Shown: in pieces, positions 1-6,767 of the stretch
How the letters are laid out: every line of letters begins with the position of its first letter
Numbering within the stretch: position 1 is the first letter of the stretch
Source: Rhodoplanes sp. Z2-YC6860
GTDB taxonomy: Bacteria > Pseudomonadota > Alphaproteobacteria > Rhizobiales > Xanthobacteraceae
NCBI RefSeq assembly: GCF_001579845.1
Contig: NZ_CP007440.1
Coordinates: 4,238,029 to 4,302,028 of the forward strand
DNA: 64,000 nt
Direction: 5' to 3'
Program-made: the position numbers and the translations under genes
Notes under the pieces: model-generated
What the model saw: the letters and a program-made list of their open reading frames with translations, nothing else
Databases searched by the model: none
What the model was told of the DNA's origin: nothing

Positions 1-366
1 TCGCTGAACGATCTGAAGGACAGCACGGACGCGCTCACGGATGCCGAAAAGGCGTCGCTCAATCCGCTCTACAGCGGCAAGGGTGCGCTCGCAGTCGGCT
101 ACTACAAGGCGGCGAACGGCTTCGAGGGTGTGGCGCAAGGACCGCCTGTCGGCGACAAAATCCCATTCCATGTGATGGTCAACGGCGGCGAGCATATCAA
201 GATCACGCCGGCCGGGCAGAAGCCAGCAGCGCCGACGTCGAACGACAACAGCAAGACGGTCACCGTCAATCAGACTTTCAACTTCAGCGGTTCACAGTCG
301 AAAAATCGGAGAAACCGCCGACAGATCGACCAGGGCTTCGGGCAGACGATGGCGTCGCTGTCGTGA
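1..366 (+). CDS. C-terminal end of a phage tail tape-measure-like protein (cut by window start)
   Basis: The frame is open from base 1, so only the last 121 residues are visible. The end contains VMVNGGEHIKITPAGQ followed by a polar N/Q/S-rich tail. A VNGGE or PGE patch of this kind near the C-terminus is a feature I associate with tail length tape-measure proteins, which set tail length and are threaded through the phage tail. The identification rests on that short segment and on the phage-like surroundings, so it is moderate. The stop codon overlaps the ATG of the next small gene (TGATG), which suggests translational coupling. Confidence 0.5.
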   Translation, partial: SLNDLKDSTDALTDAEKASLNPLYSGKGALAVGYYKAANGFEGVAQGPPVGDKIPFHVMVNGGEHIKITPAGQKPAAPTSNDNSKTVTVNQTFNFSGSQSKNRRNRRQIDQGFGQTMASLS

Positions 367-443
367 TGTGGGCTCAATTCTTCGCCGTGGCGGCGGCACT
401 GTCGCTGGCGTTTGGAATTGGTGCACTTGCGTTGAAGCGCTGA
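366..443 (+). CDS. Tiny single-pass membrane peptide (25 aa), coupled to the tail-like gene
   Basis: The ATG overlaps the preceding stop in TGATG. The 25-residue product starts MWAQFF, continues with about 18 hydrophobic residues rich in Ala and Leu, and ends with LKR, so it should span a membrane once with a basic end. I do not recognise it. Very small phage membrane peptides of this kind can be holin- or spanin-like, but nothing in the sequence proves that. Its last 15 bases are repeated at the end of the gene at 703-903. Confidence 0.4.
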   Translation: MWAQFFAVAAALSLAFGIGALALKR

Positions 444-483
444 ATTTATGGAAACACAAAGCCCCAGCGGTGAGCCCGGGGCT
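428..483 (+). repeat. Copy 1 of a duplicated gene end plus hairpin
   Basis: Seventeen bases covering the last codons and stop (428-444) are identical to 888-904. Both copies continue, after an extra 9 bases in this one, with ACACAAAGCCCC and a GC hairpin. The hairpin here (460-465 with 478-483) has a short stem and no T-run, so it looks like a decayed terminator. Confidence 0.6.
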
Positions 484-702
484 TCCCCCGCCGCAGCACG
501 CTGAGGGAGGCGGGAGCGCGTGCTGCAACAGGGATTGGATTTGGAACGTCGCCGCATAAGCAAGGTTTCACGAACCTGAAGAATTAGCGTCGTGTAAAAC
601 GACATCTGCGACTAGGCGTCGCTTGCGAAACAAAGCGTTGCCCGGCTCGTTTGCTCTACAGTGGTCGAAGGGGCGCGGAAACAAAAACAACGAGCGTTTC
701 CC

Positions 703-903
703 ATGAGTGAATGGACCAAAACAGCCGAATACTACGAGCGTTTGGCTCGCTTAGGGAATTCCGATCCGTACAGTCAGCGCGCGTTGCTCTGGTACGCGGA
801 GACATGTCGCTCAAGAGATGACTTTGGTGACCGGCACTCACACGAGGAGTCTGAGGTAGACCGGATACATCGAGAGCGCCGCGAACGTGCGTTGAAGCGC
901 TGA
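703..903 (+). CDS. Small hypothetical protein (66 aa)
   Basis: The ATG at 703 begins MSEWTKTAEYYERLARLGNS. The product is charged and probably helical, with no signal peptide or membrane segment, ending in an Arg-rich tail (RRERALKR). A GTG 42 bases upstream is in frame, but the ATG gives a compact soluble protein. I do not recognise the family. The last codons are shared with the tiny gene ending at 443, and a strong terminator follows directly. Confidence 0.5.
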   Translation: MSEWTKTAEYYERLARLGNSDPYSQRALLWYAETCRSRDDFGDRHSHEESEVDRIHRERRERALKR

Positions 904-936
904 AACACAAAGCCCCGCCGATGAGCGGGGCTTTTT
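888..936 (+). terminator. Rho-independent terminator, probably bidirectional (copy 2 of the repeat)
   Basis: A perfect 10-bp stem (909-918 with 925-934) closes a 6-base loop and runs into five Ts. It lies just after the stop at 903. It also lies downstream of the minus-strand gene that stops at 985, so it can end transcription from both sides. The left part, 888-916, is a near copy of 428-465. Confidence 0.8.
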
Positions 937-984
937 CATTTATTCGCTATGACGAGGGATCAAACTGCAGCAGCCTCACGACGC

Positions 985-2004
985 TCATACCGCCTCAGCA
1001 ACCGGTCGGTCTCGGCGGCGGTCTCCTCGTCGCTTTTTGGGCTCAACGGCCGGAGCGCCGGCCGCTCCATTTGCTCTTTGAGAATTTCCGCCATTCGGCG
1101 TCGGATCTCGTCCGAGGTCAGCTGTACCATTTTCGGCTCCTGGCGCGTTGAGAGAATCCTTAGCACGCACAGATAACGCCTGAAAGACGAATTCGCTGCC
1201 CTGGAACCTAGAAATTCTGCCCAGGGCGGCCACAATCGCCTCTTCCTCCGCGTCAGCTACCCGTACGCGGAGAAAGAGCGTTTCCGCCTCTTGCTGGTCT
1301 ATGACAAAAGAGTGTGAAGAATACGTTTCCGACAGCAGGCGTAGCGTATCTGCCCGCAAATTCTGGGATTTCAGGGACAGCCGTCGCCCATAATCTGTGC
1401 CGATCCTCATTGATCGCGCCCGCGCACCAACGTCTTCGGGATCGATTCGGGCAAATACAGGGGCGTACAGCTGCGCCACAAAGTCGCCAGCCGCCTTCGT
1501 GGCTGAGGCAAAAGACAGCTGGCCATTGTTCGCCTGGATGTACTCTTTGACCATTTCGAAGAACTTTTCGACGGCTCTGGCCTCCAGAGTGTTCAGCGAA
1601 TCTTGGATTGTCAGGCCTGACGAGAGGGCATCAAACTTATCGACCTTGCTCAATTGGATATCGAGCGGCCCCAACTCGCCGTACGGGGTGAACGCTAGTT
1701 CATGTGCTCCGACCGCGATGAGGGTGCCGGCGCTTTTGCATTTCCCCGCGACAATCACGGTGAAGTGCTCGTATTTCTCCTGAAAATAGCGAGTGATCTT
1801 GTAGGCGGCGTCTGGATTCCCACCATTGGTGGTCAAGAAAAGACGAGCCTTCTTCCTGCCGGACCGATGGGAGGCAATTGCTTCGATGCAGGTCAAACAG
1901 CGAGGCTGCTCGATGCTGCCGTTATAGACATAGACATCAGCGTCAATTTTCGCGGCTGCAGCTTGTGCGGCGGTCAGCGCTGCTTGCGGAATGGGCATGT
2001 ACAC
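985..2004 (-). CDS. SDH-type serine protease-like protein (ClpP/crotonase fold)
   Basis: The 339-residue product matches the SDH_sah family ('serine dehydrogenase proteinase'), soluble relatives of SppA and ClpP. Residues 58-67 (TTNGGNPDAA) form the glycine-rich strand-turn of that fold. Residues 85-100 contain KCKSAGTLIAVGA, where Ser91 is the expected nucleophile. FTPYGELGPLDIQ follows. A low-complexity, very basic tail covers roughly residues 290-339. There is no signal peptide, so it should act in the cytoplasm. It is alone on this strand with a terminator behind it. In an island such a protease could be a phage accessory or defence gene; that role is inferred only. An in-frame ATG two codons in is an alternative start. 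Confidence 0.75.
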   Translation of the reverse strand: MYMPIPQAALTAAQAAAAKIDADVYVYNGSIEQPRCLTCIEAIASHRSGRKKARLFLTTNGGNPDAAYKITRYFQEKYEHFTVIVAGKCKSAGTLIAVGAHELAFTPYGELGPLDIQLSKVDKFDALSSGLTIQDSLNTLEARAVEKFFEMVKEYIQANNGQLSFASATKAAGDFVAQLYAPVFARIDPEDVGARARSMRIGTDYGRRLSLKSQNLRADTLRLLSETYSSHSFVIDQQEAETLFLRVRVADAEEEAIVAALGRISRFQGSEFVFQALSVRAKDSLNAPGAENGTADLGRDPTPNGGNSQRANGAAGAPAVEPKKRRGDRRRDRPVAEAV

Positions 2005-2115
2005 AGAGTAGTTCCAAAGTCCGCCAGGGTCAACAAAAGAGGGTATTTGGGCACCGATCCAACCTGGGGTGATCCTCCTGGCTGGCCCGATCAGAGGCTA
2101 TATACATGGCGCTGA

Positions 2116-2734
2116 ATGACTGTGCATCCCTTCCTCCCCTGCCTCCCAACCCGCGTCAAAACCCCGCCCTCCGGCCCCGACTGGGATCCACGAGATCAAG
2201 TACGACGGCTTTCGGCTGATCGCGCGCCGCACGGCCGACGGCATCACCCTCACCACCAAGCAGGGCTCGGATTTCTCGGACCGCTATAGCCTGATCGTCG
2301 GCGCGATCGCCAAGCTCAAGGTCAACTCGATCTGCATCGACGGCGAGGCCATGTGCTTCACCGGCGCCGACCAGGATTTCGACAAGCTGTGGTCGCGCAA
2401 GCACGACGACGAGGTGCGGCTGTGCGCATTCGATCTGCTCGAGCTCAACGGCATCGATCTCCGCGGCCTTCCGCTGCTCGAGCGCAAGAAGCAGCTGTTC
2501 AAGGTCATCAGACGGTCGGTCGGAATAGAATTTGTCGAGCACCTGGCCGGCGACGGCCCCACGATCTTCGCCAAGGCCTGCGGGCTGGGCTACGAGGGCA
2601 TCGTCTCAAAGCGCGCCGATCGGCCGTATCAGTCCGGCGAAACCAGAATCTGGCTCAAGACGAAGAACCCGGCGCATCCGGCTATGCAGCGGGTCATGGA
2701 CGCATTTGAGAGCGAGCGCCGCCGTGCGCGATAG
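2116..2734 (+). pseudogene. Stand-alone ATP-dependent DNA ligase, broken by a one-base frameshift
   Basis: From the ATG at 2116 the frame reads MTVHPFLPCLPTRVKTPPSG and then PDW. One extra G in the GGG at 2183-2185 shifts the frame. Skipping it continues as IHEIKYDGFRL, the ligase motif I whose Lys is adenylated, and then through IDGEA, FDLLELNG, GYEGIVSKR and WLKTKNP to the stop at 2734. This is the full adenylation domain of the short LigD-like ligases common in Bradyrhizobium relatives. With the extra base no intact protein is made from the normal start. A real mutation and a sequencing error cannot be told apart here. Confidence 0.8.
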
Positions 2735-2752
2735 CCGGTCGCGGGATATCGG

Positions 2753-2780
2753 AAAAAAAGGCCGCCAACTGAGGCGGCCT
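2753..2780 (-). terminator. Terminator for the minus-strand gene 2779-2973
   Basis: An 8-bp perfect stem (2759-2766 with 2773-2780) is followed on the minus strand by seven Ts. The hairpin overlaps the stop codon of the small gene. It also sits just behind the ligase pseudogene on the other strand. Confidence 0.75.
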
Positions 2781-2973
2781 ACGCATCCACCTTCACGCGG
2801 AAAGCCATCACCAACGGCGTGGGTTCGCCGCTTCCCCGGTTGCGCACCAGCTCCGCAGTAACGTTGGCGGCAGCTTGCATTGCAGCGACGTCGTCCGGGT
2901 GCCATTCGGCAGGTTCGTCTGTCAGTACCAGTTCGTTGATTCCAAAGCGGTAGAGCGGCACGTCAGTCCCCAA
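2779..2973 (-). CDS. Small DUF6894-like protein (64 aa)
   Basis: The protein begins MGTDVPLYRFGINE and ends with PLVMAFRVKV. A short beta strand starting (M)P-x-Y-x-F, an acidic middle and an Ala-rich helix (residues 29-42) resemble the small DUF6894-type proteins found in many copies in rhizobia. No function is known to me. It has its own terminator overlapping the stop codon. Confidence 0.5.
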   Translation of the reverse strand: MGTDVPLYRFGINELVLTDEPAEWHPDDVAAMQAAANVTAELVRNRGSGEPTPLVMAFRVKVDA

Positions 2974-3021
2974 TTTTACGGGGTACGCATCTACCGCTAA
3001 ATCGGCCCATTCACGAGTGGG

Positions 3022-3219
3022 TTAGTGTTGGCAATCAGACGAACTAATCACGTCGGAACTCTGAGGGCGGGGCTTGTCTTCCATCTTCGCTTTCGCGCGG
3101 CATTCGTCGGCGCACTTTTGATAGTGAGCCTTGCGATTAGGATCGCGCGTCCGATCTGCCTGCGTCTGGAAATAACGGGCCGTGTCATGCCACGTGGGCT
3201 TACGCGGTGGTTTAAACAT
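3022..3219 (-). CDS. Small hypothetical protein (65 aa)
   Basis: The start at 3219 (MFKPPRKPTWHD) has GGAG about 9 bases upstream, which supports it over an ATG 30 bases earlier. The product is hydrophilic, with a likely helix containing two Cys (YQKCADECRAKA) and a Ser/Asp-rich tail. I do not recognise it. No partner gene is evident. Confidence 0.45.
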   Translation of the reverse strand: MFKPPRKPTWHDTARYFQTQADRTRDPNRKAHYQKCADECRAKAKMEDKPRPQSSDVISSSDCQH

Positions 3220-3383
3220 CGACACGTCTCCGGGCTGCCCCGCCGACAATGCGTCAAATTATAACTGGTTCCCGACATTGGCGGCTAGATCAAAAGGGGC
3301 CACTGCCTATCGAACCGGACCAGTATCCACTATTTCATTTGACATAGAAATCCACGTCGCCTGCCTGCTAACTTTTTCTGTAA

Positions 3384-3632
3384 ATGGGAAGGCCGCTTAA
3401 AAGCGCTGCTGAACTTGCGCAGTTGGTAAGGACAGAGCTTGGTCCGGATGTGGAGGTCGAGGCGATCTGGGTCTCGGCTGATCGCGAACTGGGATGGCGG
3501 GTGACATGCGTTGGGAAGCCGCTGACCACGCCTGGTTTCCAACACATCGCGGACAGGATCGCAGCGCGGCTTGCCAAGCAGTACGATCTTGCCGCCGACC
3601 CGACATGGCCGTGCTCCGGCCGCCGCCGCTAG
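3384..3632 (+). CDS. Small hypothetical protein (82 aa)
   Basis: It begins MGRPLKSAAELAQLVRTELG. The first half predicts a helix followed by beta strands (VEVEAIWVS, WRVTCVG), the second half a helix, ending CSGRRR. No family recognised. Its stop shares CTAG with the stop of the gene on the opposite strand at 3629, so the two genes are tail to tail and overlap by 4 bases. Confidence 0.45.
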   Translation: MGRPLKSAAELAQLVRTELGPDVEVEAIWVSADRELGWRVTCVGKPLTTPGFQHIADRIAARLAKQYDLAADPTWPCSGRRR

Positions 3633-3808
3633 TCCTTGGGCTTGTAGTCCGGCAGCCAGACGTCCGGCGGATCATCATTGGCCGACCGTGGCTCCCAGCG
3701 CCATTCGATGCATTTGACGCAGTTCACCTCGTTCAGGTTTTCCGCCACGTAGTGTGGGAAGTCGGAGCTTTTCCCGGAACGCCGCCGCCGAACGTGCTTG
3801 CCGATCAC
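3629..3808 (-). CDS. Small hypothetical protein (59 aa) with one CxxC
   Basis: A GTG at 3808 opens a frame reading VIGKHVRRRRSGKSSDF, then NEVNCVKCIEWRWEPR and ending DYKPKD. A stop lies just upstream, so the frame cannot extend. The CVKC pair and the W-rich strand suggest a small metal-binding or beta fold. Coding is plausible because the gene fits exactly between its neighbours and has a sensible amino acid mix, but no start signal is obvious. Not recognised. Confidence 0.35.
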   Translation of the reverse strand: MIGKHVRRRRSGKSSDFPHYVAENLNEVNCVKCIEWRWEPRSANDDPPDVWLPDYKPKD

Positions 3809-3818
3809 TGATTATGTT

Positions 3819-4085
3819 TTAGCCTTTGGGAAATCGAACGCCGGTCAGGCTTGGCATGGCCGGCTTCTCCAGCCAGTTCGGGCGAACATCGATGCGTCGG
3901 CTGCCGCACTGAGTGCATCGCATGCGTCGCTCGAACGACTTCACTGCCAGATGGCCAGGGAAATTGTCGAGGTTCTTAATCGCATGGTGCGAACAGTCGC
4001 TGCAGTGAACGTCAATCGATCGGACGCCGTTCTGCCGCATGTTGGCAAGGTCCATTGGTGGACCCGCCGAAATCTTTTGACGCAC
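3819..4085 (-). CDS. Small zinc-ribbon-like protein (88 aa)
   Basis: A GTG at 4085 has GGAG 8 bases upstream. The product contains MRQNGVRSIDVHCSDCSHHA and later RCTQCGSRRIDVRPNW, two CxxC pairs about 35 residues apart, as expected for a small zinc ribbon. Proteins with this MRxNGVRS...C..C...DvRPNW layout are frequent in Bradyrhizobium as unnamed small proteins. A nucleic-acid or metal-binding role is an inference. Confidence 0.55.
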   Translation of the reverse strand: MRQKISAGPPMDLANMRQNGVRSIDVHCSDCSHHAIKNLDNFPGHLAVKSFERRMRCTQCGSRRIDVRPNWLEKPAMPSLTGVRFPKG

Positions 4086-4143
4086 ACGACAACTCCACAG
4101 TTGTCCCCGATCGAGCCTGCCAAGCCCTGCATAACGATGTGTG

Positions 4144-4728
4144 CTATTTAACAGCGCGCAACAGCTCTTTTCCTGCCACTCGAATATGAACTTGACCGAT
4201 ATCTATCGACGCCGCATGCGGAGCGCATGCTACCAACCCTAACCGCTCAAGATTGATAAAGGAAACGATGACTTCATCGCCTGCTCGATTGAGCTTTTGA
4301 GCAATGGCCACGCCCGCATTTGGTACGGTCCCAATGGACCCTAGCGCATCCAGCACAAGAGCATCGAATGGGTCGAACTGTTTAACGATCTCAATGAAGG
4401 ATTTTCGGACACTGTGAGCCCGTCTCGGGTCGGTGGCTGCAGCGAGAAGTCTAGCCCATAATTCCTGAAGCGCTTCGCGGTCTTCATCTTGAGCGGCTGC
4501 AATTATCGCCAGCACGATCGAGGGCGACGCAGCTATTGGATCTGGCTTCAACCCTTTTTCTTTCGCCAAACGCTCAAAGCGCTTTTCCAATTCCAATAAA
4601 TTCAGTTTCCGCTTTTGGTGCAGCCAGTCACCACCAAATAGGCCGAAGACGTCGGCCGGAATATCCGCGAGAGCCTCGCGGGCGACCGCGGCCAATTCAC
4701 TCGTTAGCGATTTTTCCTTTTCGGCCAT
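4144..4728 (-). CDS. Abi-alpha-like (DUF4393) protein
   Basis: The 194-residue protein has an N-terminal amphipathic region with GLFGGDW, a long charged helix (residues 38-60) and the segment ELWARLLAAATDP then FIEIVKQFDPFDALVLDAL. That pattern (LW..LLa.a.D...r.sFi.I.kQ..p.da..L) is what I recall of the Abi_alpha/DUF4393 family, named for a link to abortive phage infection. The C-terminal part looks like a small winged-helix-like domain. ATG at 4728 is chosen; a GTG 15 bases upstream is possible, and neither has a clear ribosome site. It stands alone in the island. Confidence 0.6.
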   Translation of the reverse strand: MAEKEKSLTSELAAVAREALADIPADVFGLFGGDWLHQKRKLNLLELEKRFERLAKEKGLKPDPIAASPSIVLAIIAAAQDEDREALQELWARLLAAATDPRRAHSVRKSFIEIVKQFDPFDALVLDALGSIGTVPNAGVAIAQKLNRAGDEVIVSFINLERLGLVACAPHAASIDIGQVHIRVAGKELLRAVK

Positions 4729-4888
4729 CGACAACTGTAACACGGATAAGCCGAAAGCGTCCCCAGGAGGGGTTGCGCTCGACTCGCTGCGAGTGTGGAA
4801 TGTCCGTGGGTGTGATAGCCCGGACCAGTGATACGCCGCGGCCCTTGGCGGGGCCTGCCGTTCGATTGGCGTCGACGGCGGCGGCTAG

Positions 4889-4917
4889 AAAACTGGGGGA
4901 TTTTCTCCCCCGGTTTT
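4889..4917 (+). terminator. Strong hairpin, possible terminator or attenuator
   Basis: A 12-bp stem (4889-4900 with 4906-4917, one G-T pair) closes a 5-base loop. The arms are A4 then G5 and C5 then T4, so the descending arm itself ends in a T-run, as in a bidirectional terminator. No gene ends directly before it on the plus strand. Confidence 0.5.
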
Positions 4918-5033
4918 GACGGACGCGCTTGGCGGCGCGGCTCCGACCCGACCAGTATTGCCTAAGCGCCTCGCGCTCGGCAAGTGGCCGGGGGCGAGCG
5001 GCGCATGTCCAGGGCGAAAGCCTAAAGGCCGTC

Positions 5034-5118
5034 CGACCAGTCTCACTGGCTGGTTATCACCCCCCGGCTGCTCGGGCTGTCCCCGAGCTGGGCTGTGATA
5101 AGCCCCGATCCAGTGAGG
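5034..5118 (+). promoter_or_regulatory. Structured leader before the 5124 gene
   Basis: Three nested hairpins can be read: CCAGT-CTC-ACTGG (5037-5049), TTATCAC pairing with GTGATAA across about 35 bases, and inside it GCTCGGG-ctgtc-CCCGAGC. The structure ends 5 bases before the start codon and includes the GTGAGG ribosome site. It could control translation of the coupled pair downstream. No known riboswitch class was recognised. Confidence 0.35.
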
Positions 5119-5123
5119 CCACC

Positions 5124-5651
5124 ATGTCAGTCAGTAGTGCCACAATCATTCGATTCGATCAGTATCGCGCGGCGCCACCCGCCGTGATTTCCAAGGGCGG
5201 TCGACCCACCAACGATGAAACCGATCTAAATGAAAGATCGGTTGTCGATCCTGCGCTTCATCCCACGTTGGCGGTGCGGCCGGAACGCGAGCAGCGTAGA
5301 GCTCGTTGGCGGCGAGCTGAGGCGATCTACCGGTTCTATAACGAGCTCTGCGAGATATCAGCGCCGGCAAAGATCGCGTTTCAGGAAGGCGGGCTGCTTG
5401 ATGCGAAGCAATTCGCGCACTTCGCGGACGACGCAGTCGCGCTCTACGCACGGCGGGGGATCGCAGCGCGTGATCTTTTACTCACACCGGCGCCCACCAA
5501 GCGCGACCTGCTGCTAAAGCGTCAGATCCGCAAAGGCTTTGGATTTTTTCTGCGGGAGTACGGTCTCAGCGAGCAGGTAGACGCTCTTTTGATGGCTGAC
5601 CAGGAATGGCTCGTGACGCATCGCGGCCATCGCGAGCGGGTGTCGCAGTGA
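5124..5651 (+). CDS. Hypothetical island protein (175 aa)
   Basis: The ATG at 5124 has GTGAGG 6 bases upstream. The protein begins with a short strand, ATIIRFDQYRA, then a polar linker with GGRPTND, then a basic helical region from about residue 55 containing WRRAEAIYRFYNEL and a second helical half ending HRERVSQ. There is no signal peptide or membrane segment. The N-terminal I-I-x-F-D pattern also starts the next gene. I do not recognise the family. Its last bases overlap the next start in GTGA, so the two proteins are probably made together. Confidence 0.55.
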   Translation: MSVSSATIIRFDQYRAAPPAVISKGGRPTNDETDLNERSVVDPALHPTLAVRPEREQRRARWRRAEAIYRFYNELCEISAPAKIAFQEGGLLDAKQFAHFADDAVALYARRGIAARDLLLTPAPTKRDLLLKRQIRKGFGFFLREYGLSEQVDALLMADQEWLVTHRGHRERVSQ

Positions 5652-5884
5652 GCAACGTCATCGATTTTACAAGGGTTCAGAGAGCCCGTGAGGCTGCCCT
5701 GTACGCCCCGCCATCAGACCCGGAAGGTCTGTTCGATTACATCCGGCGACGTGTTGCAGAGCCTCCTGAAGGCTTTACGCCGGTGTTCTCGCGGGAGGGC
5801 GGCTTCTTTCTGATATCCACCAGCAGCATGAAGGGGATGCCTCCGGAGATGCTGGAGGAATTCATCGTGCTGGCGCTGCCGTAA
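5648..5884 (+). CDS. Small hypothetical protein (78 aa), translationally coupled
   Basis: The GTG start overlaps the previous stop (GTGA). The product begins VSNVIDFTRVQRAREA, then has an acidic/proline stretch, a strand pair (FTPVFSREGGFFLIS) and a C-terminal helix (PPEMLEEFIVLAL). Short rhizobial proteins beginning SNVI-x-F are common and mostly unnamed. Function unknown. Confidence 0.5.
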   Translation: MSNVIDFTRVQRAREAALYAPPSDPEGLFDYIRRRVAEPPEGFTPVFSREGGFFLISTSSMKGMPPEMLEEFIVLALP

Positions 5885-5977
5885 AGCCCAGCAAATCCAT
5901 TGCCCCGGGCGGTCGACAGGATCGCCCGGGTAGTCGATGATACCCACCTGGGGTTGAATGCCTTGGGGGTGGCATCG

Positions 5978-6229
5978 ATGAAGAAGGTCGTGATTTTAGG
6001 GTTGGTGATTGTTGGTTTGTTTGTGGTGGTGATCTTCGCCGCCGCCATTCAGCAGGCAGATGACGGGCGTCCACTTAGCGAGCGCGTCACAGCGGAATGC
6101 CGCAAGCAATTCCCTTACAGCGAACGAGAGGTCCAGAATTGTCTCGCGGGCTATATCGTCCGCATGGCGAGAGAGAAAGCGGAACGCGACAGTTCTAAGA
6201 TTGACGATGTGTATCGACGTACCCGCTAA
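5978..6229 (+). CDS. Small membrane-anchored protein (83 aa)
   Basis: The ATG at 5978 follows a GGGGGT ribosome site. Residues 4-22 (VVILGLVIVGLFVVVIFAA) form one hydrophobic helix, which could be a signal anchor. The rest is polar with two Cys (TAECRKQF and EVQNCLAGYI) that could form a disulphide outside the membrane. Not recognised. An upstream TTG in the same frame would bury the hydrophobic segment inside the protein and is less likely. Confidence 0.5.
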   Translation: MKKVVILGLVIVGLFVVVIFAAAIQQADDGRPLSERVTAECRKQFPYSEREVQNCLAGYIVRMAREKAERDSSKIDDVYRRTR

Positions 6230-6253
6230 TCATTCCGCCAGCTCTGCGACCTT

Positions 6254-6517
6254 TTAGGGCAGCACCGATACATTGTCAGCCCAACGGCACTGCGGGCCAT
6301 TCCAGTTGCGGCTGACGATTTGATCCGGCGTCAGCAGGCACGGGTAGCCTATCCGCTTCCAAGCGTAGAAACGACGGTGGTGAACAATGACGACCCGGGA
6401 AGCGTGGCCGGCGCGATGGGTGACATATCCTCGATTGCCACTGGCCGTGAGATCGGCGGCATTGGCATGGGTGCCGAGCAAAAGAGTTGCCGCAGTCAAG
6501 AATAGGCTAAGCCGCAT
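6254..6517 (-). CDS. Small secreted protein (87 aa)
   Basis: The start at 6517 gives a clear Sec signal peptide, MRLSLFLTAATLLLGTHANA, with AXA-type cleavage before AADL. An ATG 57 bases upstream would put polar residues before it, so 6517 is preferred; GGATGG lies about 10 bases upstream. The mature part is rich in His, Arg and Trp and has two Cys (YPCLLTPDQ and GPQCRWADN), so a single disulphide in the periplasm is likely. Function unknown. Confidence 0.5.
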   Translation of the reverse strand: MRLSLFLTAATLLLGTHANAADLTASGNRGYVTHRAGHASRVVIVHHRRFYAWKRIGYPCLLTPDQIVSRNWNGPQCRWADNVSVLP

Positions 6518-6579
6518 GAGCGCACGTCCATCCAAATCAGCCAGATAAATGCGGGACGCGATCATGTGTTCCATGCACC

Positions 6580-6628
6580 GGGGGGGGGGACCGCCAGACC
6601 CAGTTTTGGACCCAATGTTGGACCCAAC
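6580..6628. repeat. G10 run and TTGGACCCAA direct repeat near the att site
   Basis: Ten consecutive Gs (6580-6589) are followed by two copies of TTGGACCCAA (6606-6615 and 6618-6627). They lie about 150 bp before the tRNA fragment, where integrase arm sites could be. No gene covers them. Confidence 0.4.
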
Positions 6629-6767
6629 TTTAGAGTTAGGCGGACCTCAGCTTTCTGCCGGTTTTCTGCAATCGGCCAGGGCAGACCCGCTCAAAAGCCC
6701 CGGAAACGCTGGATTATATGACACCTGAAGAAACCAGAAAAAACCGGCTAGTACGGCGGGGTGCGAA

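Larger units (their letters stand above)
4729..5123. other. Gene-free stretch with repeats and hairpins
   Basis: No convincing gene. The octamer CGACCAGT or a one-base variant occurs four times (near 4822, 4949, 5034 and 5106). A GTGATA(A)GCCC block occurs twice (4812 and 5094). The right end folds into the leader described separately. Open frames through it are read-throughs of GC-rich sequence without family resemblance. Confidence 0.5.

Noticed and set aside
4929-5123. Upstream extension of the 5124 gene
   Set aside because: The reading lies in the structured leader, has no family resemblance, and the ATG at 5124 has a good ribosome site.
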